Shown in pieces: positions 1-9,436 of a stretch of 64,000 bases of DNA; the first letter of the stretch is position 1, and each line of letters starts with the position of its first letter. The position numbers and the translations under genes were made by a program. The DNA comes from Arenibacter sp. F26102. GTDB lineage: Bacteria; Bacteroidota; Bacteroidia; Flavobacteriales; Flavobacteriaceae. The notes beneath the pieces were generated by a model. The model did no database searches. It was not told where the DNA came from and saw only the letters and a list, made by a program, of their open reading frames with translations. The DNA lies in assembly GCF_023015865.1 (NCBI RefSeq), contig NZ_JALKBC010000006.1:62001-126000 (forward strand), read 5' to 3'.

Positions 1-195
1 ATCCTCTTCCTCCCTGTCCAAATTATGCTCTATGGCACGACTTACATTCATACAATCCTGCAAAGTAACACCATGATCACCGTCCAAGGTTATCCTTATC
101 TTATTATCCGCGGTTACGGAGAAATCCAATAAAAAAAGTGATTGATCCTCCTTTAACGCCTCTTCTAAAAGTGCAGTAACTTTTTCCTTCAACAT
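1..195 (-). CDS. rimP: Ribosome maturation factor RimP, 5' part only
   Basis: The frame reads from an ATG at 195 down to base 1 without a stop, giving the first 65 residues. They begin [17 protein letters not shown] and include [20 protein letters not shown], then [18 protein letters not shown] and the acidic REEED. This matches the RimP N-terminal domain, where a 'D..V.L.DC..VSR.IE..LD' core is typical. RimP assists late 30S subunit assembly. In many bacteria it is followed by nusA and infB, which would lie outside the window. The gene was identified by eye, and only the N-terminal domain can be assessed. Confidence 0.85.
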   Translation of the reverse strand, partial: MLKEKVTALLEEALKEDQSLFLLDFSVTADNKIRITLDGDHGVTLQDCMNVSRAIEHNLDREEED

Positions 196-305
196 ATACT
201 TCGGTTTTATTAAACACCTGCTTTAAATCTGAAATCGACATGCCTCAGAATATAACTTAAAGCTGTTCTTTTACCGTACCGTTTAAATAAAGTATAGTAA
301 TAAAA

Positions 306-326
306 GAGGGGACAAATTGTCCCCTC
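306..326. repeat. Perfect 9-bp inverted repeat upstream of rimP
   Basis: GAGGGGACA at 306-314 is repeated as its exact reverse complement TGTCCCCTC at 318-326 with a 3-nt AAT spacer. No run of T follows on either side, so a classical intrinsic terminator is unlikely. It lies about 110 bp upstream of the rimP start and could be an operator or 5'-leader hairpin. The rest of the gap (196-768) is AT-rich and shows no other structure I can support. Confidence 0.35.
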
Positions 327-768
327 ATGAATACTTTATATTCTTTCAGCACGGCAAATATACATAATTTTTAGATTCTACAATAATCTAAGTTATTTAT
401 TCTAAAAAAGATACGTAAAATTCCCGCTCTCCATTTAGGGTCTATCCTCTAATTTCCCCACCCATGACAAAACCGCTACCTCCACATTTCAAGCTGATTC
501 TTCACCTTGACACCTGCTCTTTTCGGTAAAATTTTTATTTCACGCACTTCTATACACTGTGGTACAAAAAAATAAATAGTGCAAAAATAAAATCAATCAC
601 AATTTACGAGTCCATCCTAATCCGACCCAATCCAATTAATTGGCAATCTCCCTTTTTCGACCAAATTCTTGATGTTTTGCTAAATTACCATCATACATTG
701 AGTAAAATCAAGGGGTTATTAATAAGGATTCAACATATTTTTAGACTACGAAACAAGATAAGAGTCCG

Positions 769-3126
769 ATGACAAATTTAACAAAACTGTTCAGCCTTTT
801 GATGATGTGCCTCATTAGTTGCAACGTTCTTGCGCAAACGCCTTTTGAGAATCCCATAAAAAAAGAGCCGCGCCTCAACTCCCCATTAGTTGAAACTTCT
901 CCCTTTGTTTTCCAAAACAAATTATACCTCTTGGAAAACAACCAACACTTCTGGGATGTGGAAGGGGCCAAACCGGGAGATTATTTTCATAAAGATGAAA
1001 TACCAATAAGGGACCTCGAATCGGGGAAAATAATTACTGTTCCCTTAAGAAATCATGGTTTCGGAACAGTATTGACCTGGAAGGACACCGTCTATGTTTT
1101 CGCCGGTAACTACGGAAAGGAAAAACCTTGGCGTCAAATGACAGAGATAACCATGACCAGTTCAAAAGATTTGAAAAATTGGTCAAAGCCCCGAACTGCA
1201 TTTAGGGCCACGGGAAAAGAGTTCTTTTTCAACACCGCGGTATGCAGGGGAAAGGATAAGTTTATACTGCTTTACGAGACCAATGACCCCAAGTGGAAAC
1301 CTTTTATGTTCAGATATTTGGAATCGACAGACCTGATTAACTGGAAGGAAATTCCAGATGCCATTTATGGAACCAACAAATATGTAGGTGGTCCTGCTTT
1401 ATACTATGAAGGGGGCTGGTATTATACCCTATACCTGGAGGCACTTAATAAATCATGGGAAACGCATATTACGCGCTCAAAAGATTTGATTAATTGGGAG
1501 GATGCACCGGCTGACAGGCCTTTCGTTACTTTTGACCCAACCCACTTTAACATGCCTTTGACCGATCCCAAAATCAGTGAAAACAATGCTTCCGATGTGG
1601 AACTGTGTTATTTTAAAGGGAAAACTATTCTTTATTTTACAGGAGGAAATCAACAAATTGCTGGCGATTTGCAAAGGGCTACTTATGAAGGAACCCCTAA
1701 GGAACTATTCGAACATTTTTTCGAAGAGAGCAGAGTAAACACTGAAGCTCCTCCTGAGCACAAAGGCAATTGGACACCTGTTCTTACCGCTCCTCAGGAA
1801 CAAACAATGAATGGAAAAAGCCCCACATTTGAGGTAACCAATAAACCTACCCCACAACAACTTGCATATCAGGAAAGGCAATTAGGTGCATTTATTCATT
1901 ATGGCCCTGCAGCCTATATTGAATCCGACATGATGTCCGTACCCGCTGCCGAGGTTTTCAATCCTTCCCAATTGGATGCCGAGCAATGGGTTAGAACAGC
2001 CATATCCTTTGGCGCCAAACATATAGTTTTAACAGCCAAACATCATAATGGCTATTGCCTGTGGCCAACCGAAACTACTGATTACTCTATAAAAAAATCA
2101 CCTTGGAAAATGGGCAAAGGCGATGTTGTTGCTGAATTTGTAAAAGCTTGCCGGAAATACAATATCGAAATTGGCCTATATGTATCAGGAGGCGATAAGC
2201 ATTTTGGATGCAATAGTACTCCAGACCCCCAGGGCGAAAGAAAAATTATAGGGGATATTCACAGGTATTTTCCTGTATTTATGGAACAACTAAGAGAACT
2301 ATTGACCAACTATGGCGAGATATCATACCTTTGGTTCGATGGCGCCTACGACCCCTTTGGATGGGACGTAATGGACCCTAAAACCATGCAACCACTTGGA
2401 ACTGCCTATGGAGATGCCATCCACTCCATGGTAAAGCATTTACAACCCGATGCAGTAATTATGGGAGGCACAAAACCGGATGTTAGGTGGTCCGGAAGTG
2501 AACAAGGTTGGGCCACTTATCCCTTAGAAAATATTGTAAGACCAGGAGATGGGCTGGAAATGTGGGTGGGCCCTCAAAATGCAGGCTGGATTCCCGCTGA
2601 GGCCAACCTACATACCAGAAGCACCTGGTTTTGGACACCGGATTCGGACAAAACATTGCGGGATATTCCTTTCTTAAAGAATGTATATTTTGAAACCATT
2701 GGCCGTGGCGCCAACCTGCTTGTCAACATGACACCGGACATCACTGGCCTTATTCCCGAGGCTGAAGTAAAGCGATTATCCGAATTTGGTAAAACGCTGG
2801 AAGAGACTTTTGCAACACCTTTAGGCAGTACCTCCTCAATAGTTGATCAACCCAACAACCAACTTGTAATTGATTTGTACAAAAAGCAAAAAGTAAATCT
2901 ACTGGTCCTGGAGGAAGATATAAAACATGGCCAACACATCAATACCTACAAAATTGAAGCGTACGTTGATATGCAATGGCAAACTATTGCAGAAGGCCAA
3001 AGTATAGGCAGGAAGCGCATTCAAACTTTCCCTGCAATCAAATCCACTAAACTTCAACTTACTTTGGAAGGGGAAGATGAAAGGATGTTTATTAAAAATT
3101 TTACAGTTTATTTTTCGGAAAAATAA
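769..3126 (+). CDS. GH29 alpha-L-fucosidase-like enzyme fused to an N-terminal GH43-like beta-propeller
   Basis: A predicted exported 785-aa enzyme. A signal peptide covers about residues 1-22 (cleavage after NVLA). Residues about 35-320 look like a five-bladed propeller: repeated blades contain phrases such as 'SSKDLKNWSKP', 'ESTDLINWKE' and 'RSKDLINWED', seen in GH43/GH32/GH117-type folds. Residues about 365-690 are a GH29 (beta/alpha)8 barrel with FIHYGP, 'AKHHNGYCLW' (H425/H426) and 'SYLWFDGAYDP', whose Asp 524 aligns with the GH29 nucleophile. A beta-rich C-terminal domain follows. Known GH29 enzymes cleave alpha-L-fucose or related sugars. Whether the propeller is a second active site or only binds sugar is not clear. 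The gene is convergent with the Asp-box genes and forms the edge of the PUL. Confidence 0.85.
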   Translation: MTNLTKLFSLLMMCLISCNVLAQTPFENPIKKEPRLNSPLVETSPFVFQNKLYLLENNQHFWDVEGAKPGDYFHKDEIPIRDLESGKIITVPLRNHGFGTVLTWKDTVYVFAGNYGKEKPWRQMTEITMTSSKDLKNWSKPRTAFRATGKEFFFNTAVCRGKDKFILLYETNDPKWKPFMFRYLESTDLINWKEIPDAIYGTNKYVGGPALYYEGGWYYTLYLEALNKSWETHITRSKDLINWEDAPADRPFVTFDPTHFNMPLTDPKISENNASDVELCYFKGKTILYFTGGNQQIAGDLQRATYEGTPKELFEHFFEESRVNTEAPPEHKGNWTPVLTAPQEQTMNGKSPTFEVTNKPTPQQLAYQERQLGAFIHYGPAAYIESDMMSVPAAEVFNPSQLDAEQWVRTAISFGAKHIVLTAKHHNGYCLWPTETTDYSIKKSPWKMGKGDVVAEFVKACRKYNIEIGLYVSGGDKHFGCNSTPDPQGERKIIGDIHRYFPVFMEQLRELLTNYGEISYLWFDGAYDPFGWDVMDPKTMQPLGTAYGDAIHSMVKHLQPDAVIMGGTKPDVRWSGSEQGWATYPLENIVRPGDGLEMWVGPQNAGWIPAEANLHTRSTWFWTPDSDKTLRDIPFLKNVYFETIGRGANLLVNMTPDITGLIPEAEVKRLSEFGKTLEETFATPLGSTSSIVDQPNNQLVIDLYKKQKVNLLVLEEDIKHGQHINTYKIEAYVDMQWQTIAEGQSIGRKRIQTFPAIKSTKLQLTLEGEDERMFIKNFTVYFSEK

Positions 3127-3137
3127 ACTGTAAAATT
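3097..3137. terminator. Bidirectional hairpin overlapping the stop codon of the GH29 gene
   Basis: Bases 3097-3115 and 3119-3137 are exact reverse complements (19 bp each) around a 3-nt CGG loop. The stem is AT-rich and flanked by A/T runs on both sides. The stop codon at 3124-3126 lies inside the 3' arm. This fits a terminator for the plus-strand gene and possibly also for the minus-strand gene ending at 3234. Confidence 0.7.
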
Positions 3138-3233
3138 AGAATCAATTAAGAAAACCGGATGAAAATAAGGGACTTAAGTCGTATCTATCCATTTTATGGC
3201 CAAATATTCACCTTTATAGCTCGAATTAATGGA

Positions 3234-4397
3234 TTATTGTGCGCCACCTTGACTTATAAGCACCCTTCGTTTATATACCTCTAAAATTGTTCTATCAGAG
3301 CCCAACTCCATATCATCCTCCGAGAAACTGGTAAGATAAATCTTTTGTTCACTCCTGCGCTTATAATCATAAGTAAGATAAATAGTCCCATCAGCCGTTT
3401 GTTGACCATCTGGGTAGGAAACGTCTTTTCTTTGGTCCAGCAATAATCCATCGGACCATGTAAACCCATCATCTTTAGAAATAAAAGCCATGAGGTGAGA
3501 TCGTCCAATTTTCATATCTATTGGCCCATGTTTTACTAGCAATAGATTTCCAGAATTAAGTCGATAAATAAAGAATCTAGCCGTTGGATGTTGAATTTTG
3601 GAAGGTATTAGTGGGGTCCATGAATACCCCTTGTCCTTTGAAATACTTTCTCCTATTCCATATGTGGTACGAACAAGCATCCATAATGTTCCATCCTTTC
3701 TTTCAACGATCATGTGTTCATCAGCATTACGCGCTAATTCTGGAATGTTAACAGCTCCCCGCACTTGCCAGCTTTGCCCATGATCAACTGATACAACTGC
3801 TTTTGCGCCATCGTTTATTTGCCATGTTGAAACTGGTAAAACCCATTCACCTGTAGATAACACGATTGGCTTACACATCATAATACCATCAACAATTCGT
3901 TTAGGGATGGGCCAAGTTGGATTACTTTCTTCCGCATCATCAATAGTCAAAACCCAGACACCTGTATTAATGCCATCGTAATGCTTATCCATCTCCTTAT
4001 GAATTGATTGAGACCAAAAAATCCAGAGTTTACCTGCAGGATCAATCCATATTTCTGGATCAAAAGCCCTAACAGGACCCTGTTTATCAGAATCTATCAC
4101 AAGTACTTCTTCCCAGGTTTGCCCATTATCCCCACTAGTAGAAACAACTACATAATTATTAGCATCTTCCCCTGGTGTTATTCCGGAATACCATGTTGCC
4201 CACATTCGCCCTTTAGCGCTAACAGCGAGGCTAGAAATACCAGTAAATTTTCTGTTTTCGAGTGAATAATACTCCACGGATGATGGATTCTTTATTAATT
4301 TGGGCGGGTCAAGGAAGGTTTTATCCCTTTGACCTAAACACAAATTATGCAACATTGTGGTTATAAGTAATAGGTAGCAAACTTTTAAATTCATCAT
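3234..4397 (-). CDS. Exported Asp-box (BNR repeat) sialidase-fold protein
   Basis: The best start is the ATG at 4397 (387 aa): the longer frame begins at a TTG, whereas MMNLKVCYLLLIT begins a normal signal peptide ending near LCLGQ. Four Asp-box motifs (S-x-D-x-G-x-T/S-W type) are visible: SGDNGQTWEE, SVDHGQSWQ, SKDKGYSWTP and SKDDGFTWSD. A late 'SYPDGQQTADGTIYLTYDY' is typical of the BNR-like domain found in bacterial sialidase-superfamily proteins. The fold is a beta-propeller. Activity cannot be assigned: members include sialidases and other exo-glycosidases acting on acidic or deoxy sugars. It lies 50 bp downstream of a second, more distant Asp-box gene and is probably co-transcribed with it. 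Confidence 0.75.
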   Translation of the reverse strand: MMNLKVCYLLLITTMLHNLCLGQRDKTFLDPPKLIKNPSSVEYYSLENRKFTGISSLAVSAKGRMWATWYSGITPGEDANNYVVVSTSGDNGQTWEEVLVIDSDKQGPVRAFDPEIWIDPAGKLWIFWSQSIHKEMDKHYDGINTGVWVLTIDDAEESNPTWPIPKRIVDGIMMCKPIVLSTGEWVLPVSTWQINDGAKAVVSVDHGQSWQVRGAVNIPELARNADEHMIVERKDGTLWMLVRTTYGIGESISKDKGYSWTPLIPSKIQHPTARFFIYRLNSGNLLLVKHGPIDMKIGRSHLMAFISKDDGFTWSDGLLLDQRKDVSYPDGQQTADGTIYLTYDYKRRSEQKIYLTSFSEDDMELGSDRTILEVYKRRVLISQGGAQ

Positions 4398-4447
4398 ATT
4401 TTTGTTTTTATAAATCAAACATTTGAATAATCGCCAAGGCGTAATAG

Positions 4448-5710
4448 TTACTTTTCCGTCATGGCCCTAACGTTAAAGTAGGTGCCAACAAGTTCGCTTT
4501 TCCAATGATCGTTAGGGTTGGTGCGGGAATACACTACCAGCAAAATGTCCGGGGCTACTTCCGTCACTGAAACATAATTTCCGCAATCTGGGGGATAAAG
4601 ATCGTTGTAAAATGGTATTATAGGCCCCCAGGTATCGCTCTCTCCTATGTTAAACATCATCCAATTGCCAGGCCTACCATAGGTCAAGGCCGTAATTCCA
4701 TTTTTCATTAGAGCTGCATCTGGCCAAACACCATGAGCAGTTATGGGATCCGGGATACTCCAATTTTTACCACCATCAACGGATACGCACTTATAAATAG
4801 GTGTTTGTTGTCCAAAACTGAAAGGCATTTTATTATCCCAATCGTTGTTATTAAAACTACCCAAAGAGGCCTGATAACTGGCACCCGACCGCATAAAGCA
4901 GTTAATCTTACCATCTGGAAGAACCAACAGGGATGCTTCATTAAAACCTTCGCCCCTATTATCTTCTGACATATCAAAGGCCACCGTTGATAAATAATGC
5001 CAGGTCTTACCTCTATCCGAGGATTTAAGAACAATATCACGAAATTTATTCTCAATGGTGTTCTTGATGCCATTTCTGAGATACATACTCATAAGTAGGC
5101 TGCCATCATTGAGCCCAACAATATTACGGCATAAAACGCCTGACCAATCCTTATATCTTTCAGGCAAATAAATTTTGGCAGGATCACTAACTCTAGTTAA
5201 TCCATTATCCTTTGAACGAAAAAAGTTAGCTTCCAGAACACCCTCCTCCTCAGTCTTTTGCAAAGAAACCTCGGGTCTTCCTGCGCTAGTGGAACCACCT
5301 GCGGCATTATCCGATTGAAACATGACCACTTCCCCTTCTGGTCCCGGAAACTGGTAGGTAGAGTTTTCCAGAATATGGGGAACCTGTTGCCAGGTCTTTC
5401 CACCATTATTGGAACGCCTGTCAAATACCTGAATATCTCCATTGTTGAATTTGAAAACACTGCCAGCAGGGCAGAAAAATTCTTGTTCGGGAACAATCAC
5501 ATGGGTTTCACCTCTGATCACCTTAATCCCCGGAACATAACTGACCCTTGACTTGACCTTCTCATAATCAGGATTAAAATCATAAGCCGATGTACCTATA
5601 GTGCCAGGCTTTTCTCTTTGGTGTTTCTGAGCTAGTGCCATTGTAGAGGAAAAACTTAATATTACGAGGCATAGAAAAAAGTTAATTCTCGATAAATTAT
5701 ATAAATTCAT
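4448..5710 (-). CDS. Exported sialidase-superfamily (BNR/Asp-box) glycosidase-like protein
   Basis: A 420-aa protein with a signal peptide ending around MALAQ (residue 28). Asp-box-like motifs are RSNNGGKTWQQ, SKDNGLT, SSDRGKTWHYL and SVDGGKNWSIP. The segment 'HGVWPDAALMKNGITALTYGRPG' resembles the conserved late blade of PF13088-type sialidase-like proteins. It is not a close copy of the neighbour at 3234-4397. Two such proteins next to a PUL suggest release of terminal sugars in the periplasm or at the surface. The actual sugar is unknown. The start ATG at 5710 is preceded by a 623-bp gap shared with a divergent aldolase-family gene. Confidence 0.72.
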   Translation of the reverse strand: MNLYNLSRINFFLCLVILSFSSTMALAQKHQREKPGTIGTSAYDFNPDYEKVKSRVSYVPGIKVIRGETHVIVPEQEFFCPAGSVFKFNNGDIQVFDRRSNNGGKTWQQVPHILENSTYQFPGPEGEVVMFQSDNAAGGSTSAGRPEVSLQKTEEEGVLEANFFRSKDNGLTRVSDPAKIYLPERYKDWSGVLCRNIVGLNDGSLLMSMYLRNGIKNTIENKFRDIVLKSSDRGKTWHYLSTVAFDMSEDNRGEGFNEASLLVLPDGKINCFMRSGASYQASLGSFNNNDWDNKMPFSFGQQTPIYKCVSVDGGKNWSIPDPITAHGVWPDAALMKNGITALTYGRPGNWMMFNIGESDTWGPIIPFYNDLYPPDCGNYVSVTEVAPDILLVVYSRTNPNDHWKSELVGTYFNVRAMTEK

Positions 5711-6333
5711 AATGGTACTCCTTTATTAATTTGATAGCTTCTTTATACAACACCATGTTGACACTCCATGCAAAATAACATTTTTAATTTAAACGATTAA
5801 GCGAATTTCATAAAGGGATCTCTCTTTTACCTTTGAATAAAGGTGGAAATATAATATGAAACACTGCATATTCCAACTTTCATAGATTTTTTATACCATC
5901 AGAGAAGGTATATTTGATCAAGAAATCCCCATACGGGACCATTTATGGCATACATTCAAAAGGAAAATTATATTTTCAAATTAATTAAAAACAACACTTC
6001 TTGCCCATCAGTTTTTTACGAGTAAGTTGTTGGAGGATAAAAAATATTGAAAAATTATTAAGGTATTAAATATAAAAAATGACTCTTCCATGAGCAGGAA
6101 ATTGGATAACCTCATCACAGAAGATTGACAAAGAAATGCAACCGTTCAACGCCCTAATTCCAGCGCATTCATCTTCCTTTAAAGAATCCCCTTTTTAAGG
6201 TCCCTCCACAACAATACCAAAAAATGAAGCTAATAATCTATAACCGATTTATCTTGATACCCAAAATTCAGTACCTTAACCCTCAGGATTTTAGTTCTAA
6301 ATTAGTCAATGAGTAAAATAAACTTAATATAGA
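5711..6333. other. Divergent intergenic region of 623 bp
   Basis: This AT-rich gap lies between the divergently transcribed Asp-box gene (minus) and the aldolase-family gene (plus), so promoters for both should lie here. I see no convincing TAnnTTTG element at the expected distance, no long inverted repeat and no open frame with recognisable coding character. The promoters may belong to another sigma class or be too degenerate to call by eye. Confidence 0.4.
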
Positions 6334-7368
6334 ATGAATTGGACCCGTAGAAAATTTGTGAGTACTGCATTTATGACAACTTTAGGCGGTATATGGTTAA
6401 GTAGAGGCTTTGAAAATCTGCCTTTTAATGACCTTGAAAATAAACTGCCCGGTGGCTTTTGGCCAGTAATGATGACCCCCTTTAACGAGGATCTATCTAT
6501 TGATTACCAAGGATTAAAAAGACTAATTCAGTGGTATGAAGATTCTGGGTCCACGGGCTTATTTGCAAATTGTGGTTCCAGTGAAATGTACAATCTCAGT
6601 GATCAAGAACGCATAGACCTTACGAAGTTCGTAGTTGAACACACCGAACTTCCCGTTGTGTCCACCGGAACATTTTCTGCCCAAGTGACGGAAAATGTAG
6701 ATTTTGTAAAGAAAATTTATGATACCGGAGTTAAGGCTGTCGTTTTAATTCCCTCCGTAATGGTCGGAAAAGAGGAAATGGATTCTGAGCTACTAAATTC
6801 CTTTGAAGGTATAATGAATCAAACCGGAAATATTCCCTTGGGGATTTACGAGTGCCCCAGTCCCTATTCTCGGAATATCAGTCCTGAAATGTTGGACCAG
6901 CTCCAAAAAACAGGAAGGTTTCTATACTTTAAAGATACTACCTGCAATGCAGCTTTGGTCGCCCAGAAGATAGAGATAACTTCCAATTCTTCTTTAGGTA
7001 TTTACAATGCACATTCTCCGGATGTATTGCATTCTATTAGACATGGAGGCGCGGGCATATCCTGTATTGCAGGCAATTATTACCCAGAATTGTTTTCTTA
7101 TTTGTGGCAAAACGGAAGGGCTAAAGAGGTTTCGGAATCTGTGAAAAAAGTCAATGATTTCATCCTTGCGAACAAATCAGTTATCGGTAAAAAATATTCC
7201 ATCGGCGCCAAATATTTCATGAACTTGCGAGGCCTAGATTTGACCATAAACAGCAGGAAGAATACCTTGCCCTTGGATAATTCGGATAAAGTCCGTTTGG
7301 AATTCCTCTGGAAGGAGCTTTCAGCTTTATGCGAAGACGTAGAGATAGATCTTGTGACCTACGGCTAA
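6334..7368 (+). CDS. Exported DHDPS/N-acetylneuraminate lyase-family aldolase
   Basis: A 344-aa class I aldolase of the DapA/NanA superfamily. The N-terminus MNWTRRKFVSTAFMTTLGG looks like a twin-arginine or general export signal, which is unusual because most family members are cytosolic. The (beta/alpha)8 barrel begins near GGFWPVMMTPF (residue 40). The Schiff-base lysine is K200 in 'FLYFKDTT', and the conserved tyrosine is Y172 in 'GIYECPSP'. Substrates in this family are 2-keto acids: dihydrodipicolinate precursors, sialic acid, 2-keto-3-deoxy sugar acids. The GGTG-type phosphate-free region reads 'FANCGSSEMYNLS'. Its setting beside two sialidase-fold proteins suggests a role on ulosonic or keto-deoxy acids, but this is only inference. 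Confidence 0.75.
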   Translation: MNWTRRKFVSTAFMTTLGGIWLSRGFENLPFNDLENKLPGGFWPVMMTPFNEDLSIDYQGLKRLIQWYEDSGSTGLFANCGSSEMYNLSDQERIDLTKFVVEHTELPVVSTGTFSAQVTENVDFVKKIYDTGVKAVVLIPSVMVGKEEMDSELLNSFEGIMNQTGNIPLGIYECPSPYSRNISPEMLDQLQKTGRFLYFKDTTCNAALVAQKIEITSNSSLGIYNAHSPDVLHSIRHGGAGISCIAGNYYPELFSYLWQNGRAKEVSESVKKVNDFILANKSVIGKKYSIGAKYFMNLRGLDLTINSRKNTLPLDNSDKVRLEFLWKELSALCEDVEIDLVTYG

Positions 7369-7649
7369 GACTAAAAGGCGAAAAATATGTTGGAATAGAT
7401 TGCCATGGTACTCGATTATAATGAGGTCTAATCCACTTCCCCTATCAGAATGCAAAAACCGTTACACTATTGGACGATTTTATTCCGTATACAAAAGGTG
7501 ATAAGTTTCAGGGACTTTCTCCATCAATATTAAAAATTGCCCCCATGTTATCTAAATAAATGGACGTTATTAATTTCACTTCAACACATAAAACGTTTCA
7601 CCTAAGAGACTAAAAATGAAACGCGTTTGCAAACTGAACGCACGGATTA

Positions 7650-9272
7650 TTATTGCTTTAGAAATACATTCCCTTGCTCAAACCAATTCTTGCTTTCCGG
7701 CCTATTTTCTGAAAATATTGATTTAGACTGGAGCAGCACATTATTGAGAATTGTAATGCCGCATAATTTCCCGCCTTTCATTTTTACAAAAGAATCGGAC
7801 TGACTGTTGTACAAGCTATTTTTCACCAAAATACCTTCACTATCACTCATTACAAAACCTGCAACTGATGTGCCGGTATTTAATAGCTGAATGTCTGAAA
7901 ACTCCCCCCCGGAAACATCATCCAGCCAAAATGCGGGTCGTATATCTTCGGCAACTGTCCTCATTTGTATGGATTGCAGCGTAATATTTTCAACATGCCT
8001 AATAAAAAAACCATACGCTGGCAACGAGTGTCCAAACATTCGATTCTCAGGATAATCTTTTTCGTTTTCTGGCACAACTCGCTGATACTGTTTTTCTGTA
8101 CCACCGCCTTTATATGTTATATCCACATTCGAAATTTTTACATTTTGTATATTATTTCCAGGGTATCCCGTAATACTGCTTGAAATTAAGCTGGCATTCT
8201 TGGCAATTATATTGTTAATTTGAATGTTTTTTAATTGTCCTGGAGTGCCATCAGGTCTTTTCCTGTCTCCTAGTTTTATGAAAATAGGCGTTTGAACTCC
8301 ATCCATTATAATATCTGAAATTAGAATCTGATCCATAACTCCTCCATCAACCACCTCCAAAGCAAGACCTGATATAACAGTTTTTTCAGAATCAACACCT
8401 TCAATATTTTTATCCCAATGTCTGAAATTATCTTCTGTCGGGCGCTTAATAACACAATTGGTTACTGATATATTTTTGAAACCCGTACGCGACGTTGTGC
8501 CAAACTTTATACCGTTGCAATTAGATGCCAAAACACAATTGGTGACCGTAATATTTTCAGAGGGTAGATTAGCCCTGTTGCTTTTAAAACAAAGGGCATC
8601 GTCTTCGGTTTCGATTATGCAGTTTGAAACAACCACATTGCTACTGTCGATATCTATTCCGTCATTATTATGATTTCCAAAACTGTATATTTTAACCCCA
8701 TTAATCCTCACATAATTGCAGGACTGAAAATCTGACACCGCCAAGGCAGCATTGATCATGGTAATCCCATCGACCAAAACATTTTCGCACTCCAAGAAAT
8801 ATATAATATTCGGGCGTCCTCCGGCATTGTCGCCCCTTTGCCATACCTCAGCATCACCCAGCCCATTAATAGTGCCGTTCCCGGTTACTGAAACATTCTT
8901 TTGTCCCCTTGCGTTGATCAAGGCCCAGGCCCTCCATGAACTCCCTCTCTGATAAAGCTTCGCGTCAGTACTTCCGTAGAGAAACGCACCGGTTTTCAGA
9001 TGCAACTCAACATTATCTTTGAGATGCAAGGGCCCCGTTGAAAACTTTCCGGCCGGCACAATGACCGTTCCGCCTCCTTCCAAAGTAAGCTCATCTATCG
9101 CAGATTGAATTATATGTGTGTTCAATGTAAGGGAGTCTGAAATTGCTCCCTTGGTTAAAATATTAATCTCTCTACCATAAGTATTTATGGTGCCCAACAA
9201 ACAAAATACTCCAAGAAGTATAGATCTACTTACACTGCTCATCTTATTTTTTAATACACTGGATACATTCAT
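7650..9272 (-). CDS. GH28 polygalacturonase-like enzyme (copy 1)
   Basis: The longest frame begins at a TTG (9302). ATG at 9272 (540 aa) or 9242 (530 aa) fits better with the signal peptide SRSILLGVFCLLGTINTYG. The protein is a right-handed parallel beta-helix. GH28 catalytic signatures by 540-aa numbering are NNDGID (about 202-207), EDD (223-225), NGIKFGT (253-259, in place of GHG) and FIK (331-333, in place of RIK). GH28 enzymes hydrolyse alpha-1,4 galacturonic bonds in pectin, rhamnogalacturonan or xylogalacturonan. A second GH28 gene at 12705-14303 is a paralogue with a very similar C-terminus. The 281-bp gap to the convergent aldolase gene (7369-7649) shows nothing supportable. Confidence 0.85.
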   Translation of the reverse strand: MNVSSVLKNKMSSVSRSILLGVFCLLGTINTYGREINILTKGAISDSLTLNTHIIQSAIDELTLEGGGTVIVPAGKFSTGPLHLKDNVELHLKTGAFLYGSTDAKLYQRGSSWRAWALINARGQKNVSVTGNGTINGLGDAEVWQRGDNAGGRPNIIYFLECENVLVDGITMINAALAVSDFQSCNYVRINGVKIYSFGNHNNDGIDIDSSNVVVSNCIIETEDDALCFKSNRANLPSENITVTNCVLASNCNGIKFGTTSRTGFKNISVTNCVIKRPTEDNFRHWDKNIEGVDSEKTVISGLALEVVDGGVMDQILISDIIMDGVQTPIFIKLGDRKRPDGTPGQLKNIQINNIIAKNASLISSSITGYPGNNIQNVKISNVDITYKGGGTEKQYQRVVPENEKDYPENRMFGHSLPAYGFFIRHVENITLQSIQMRTVAEDIRPAFWLDDVSGGEFSDIQLLNTGTSVAGFVMSDSEGILVKNSLYNSQSDSFVKMKGGKLCGITILNNVLLQSKSIFSENRPESKNWFEQGNVFLKQ

Positions 9273-9436
9273 AATGAAAAACTTACCTATTTTCAATTTC
9301 AATTTTTTTAATCGATGTACGACACGCGCTATCCATCAAGCACACTGTCCCCTATTTGCTTCGTTGAGAAAGCAACACTCCCACCTAATCTGCCCAGACA
9401 TTGTGTATGCCCCTAATAGCGATTGTTATTCTATGG

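Noticed and set aside
7369-7649. Possible coding remnant in the gap after the aldolase gene
   Set aside because: Short protein-like words occur, but stops interrupt every frame and no homologous family could be recognised.
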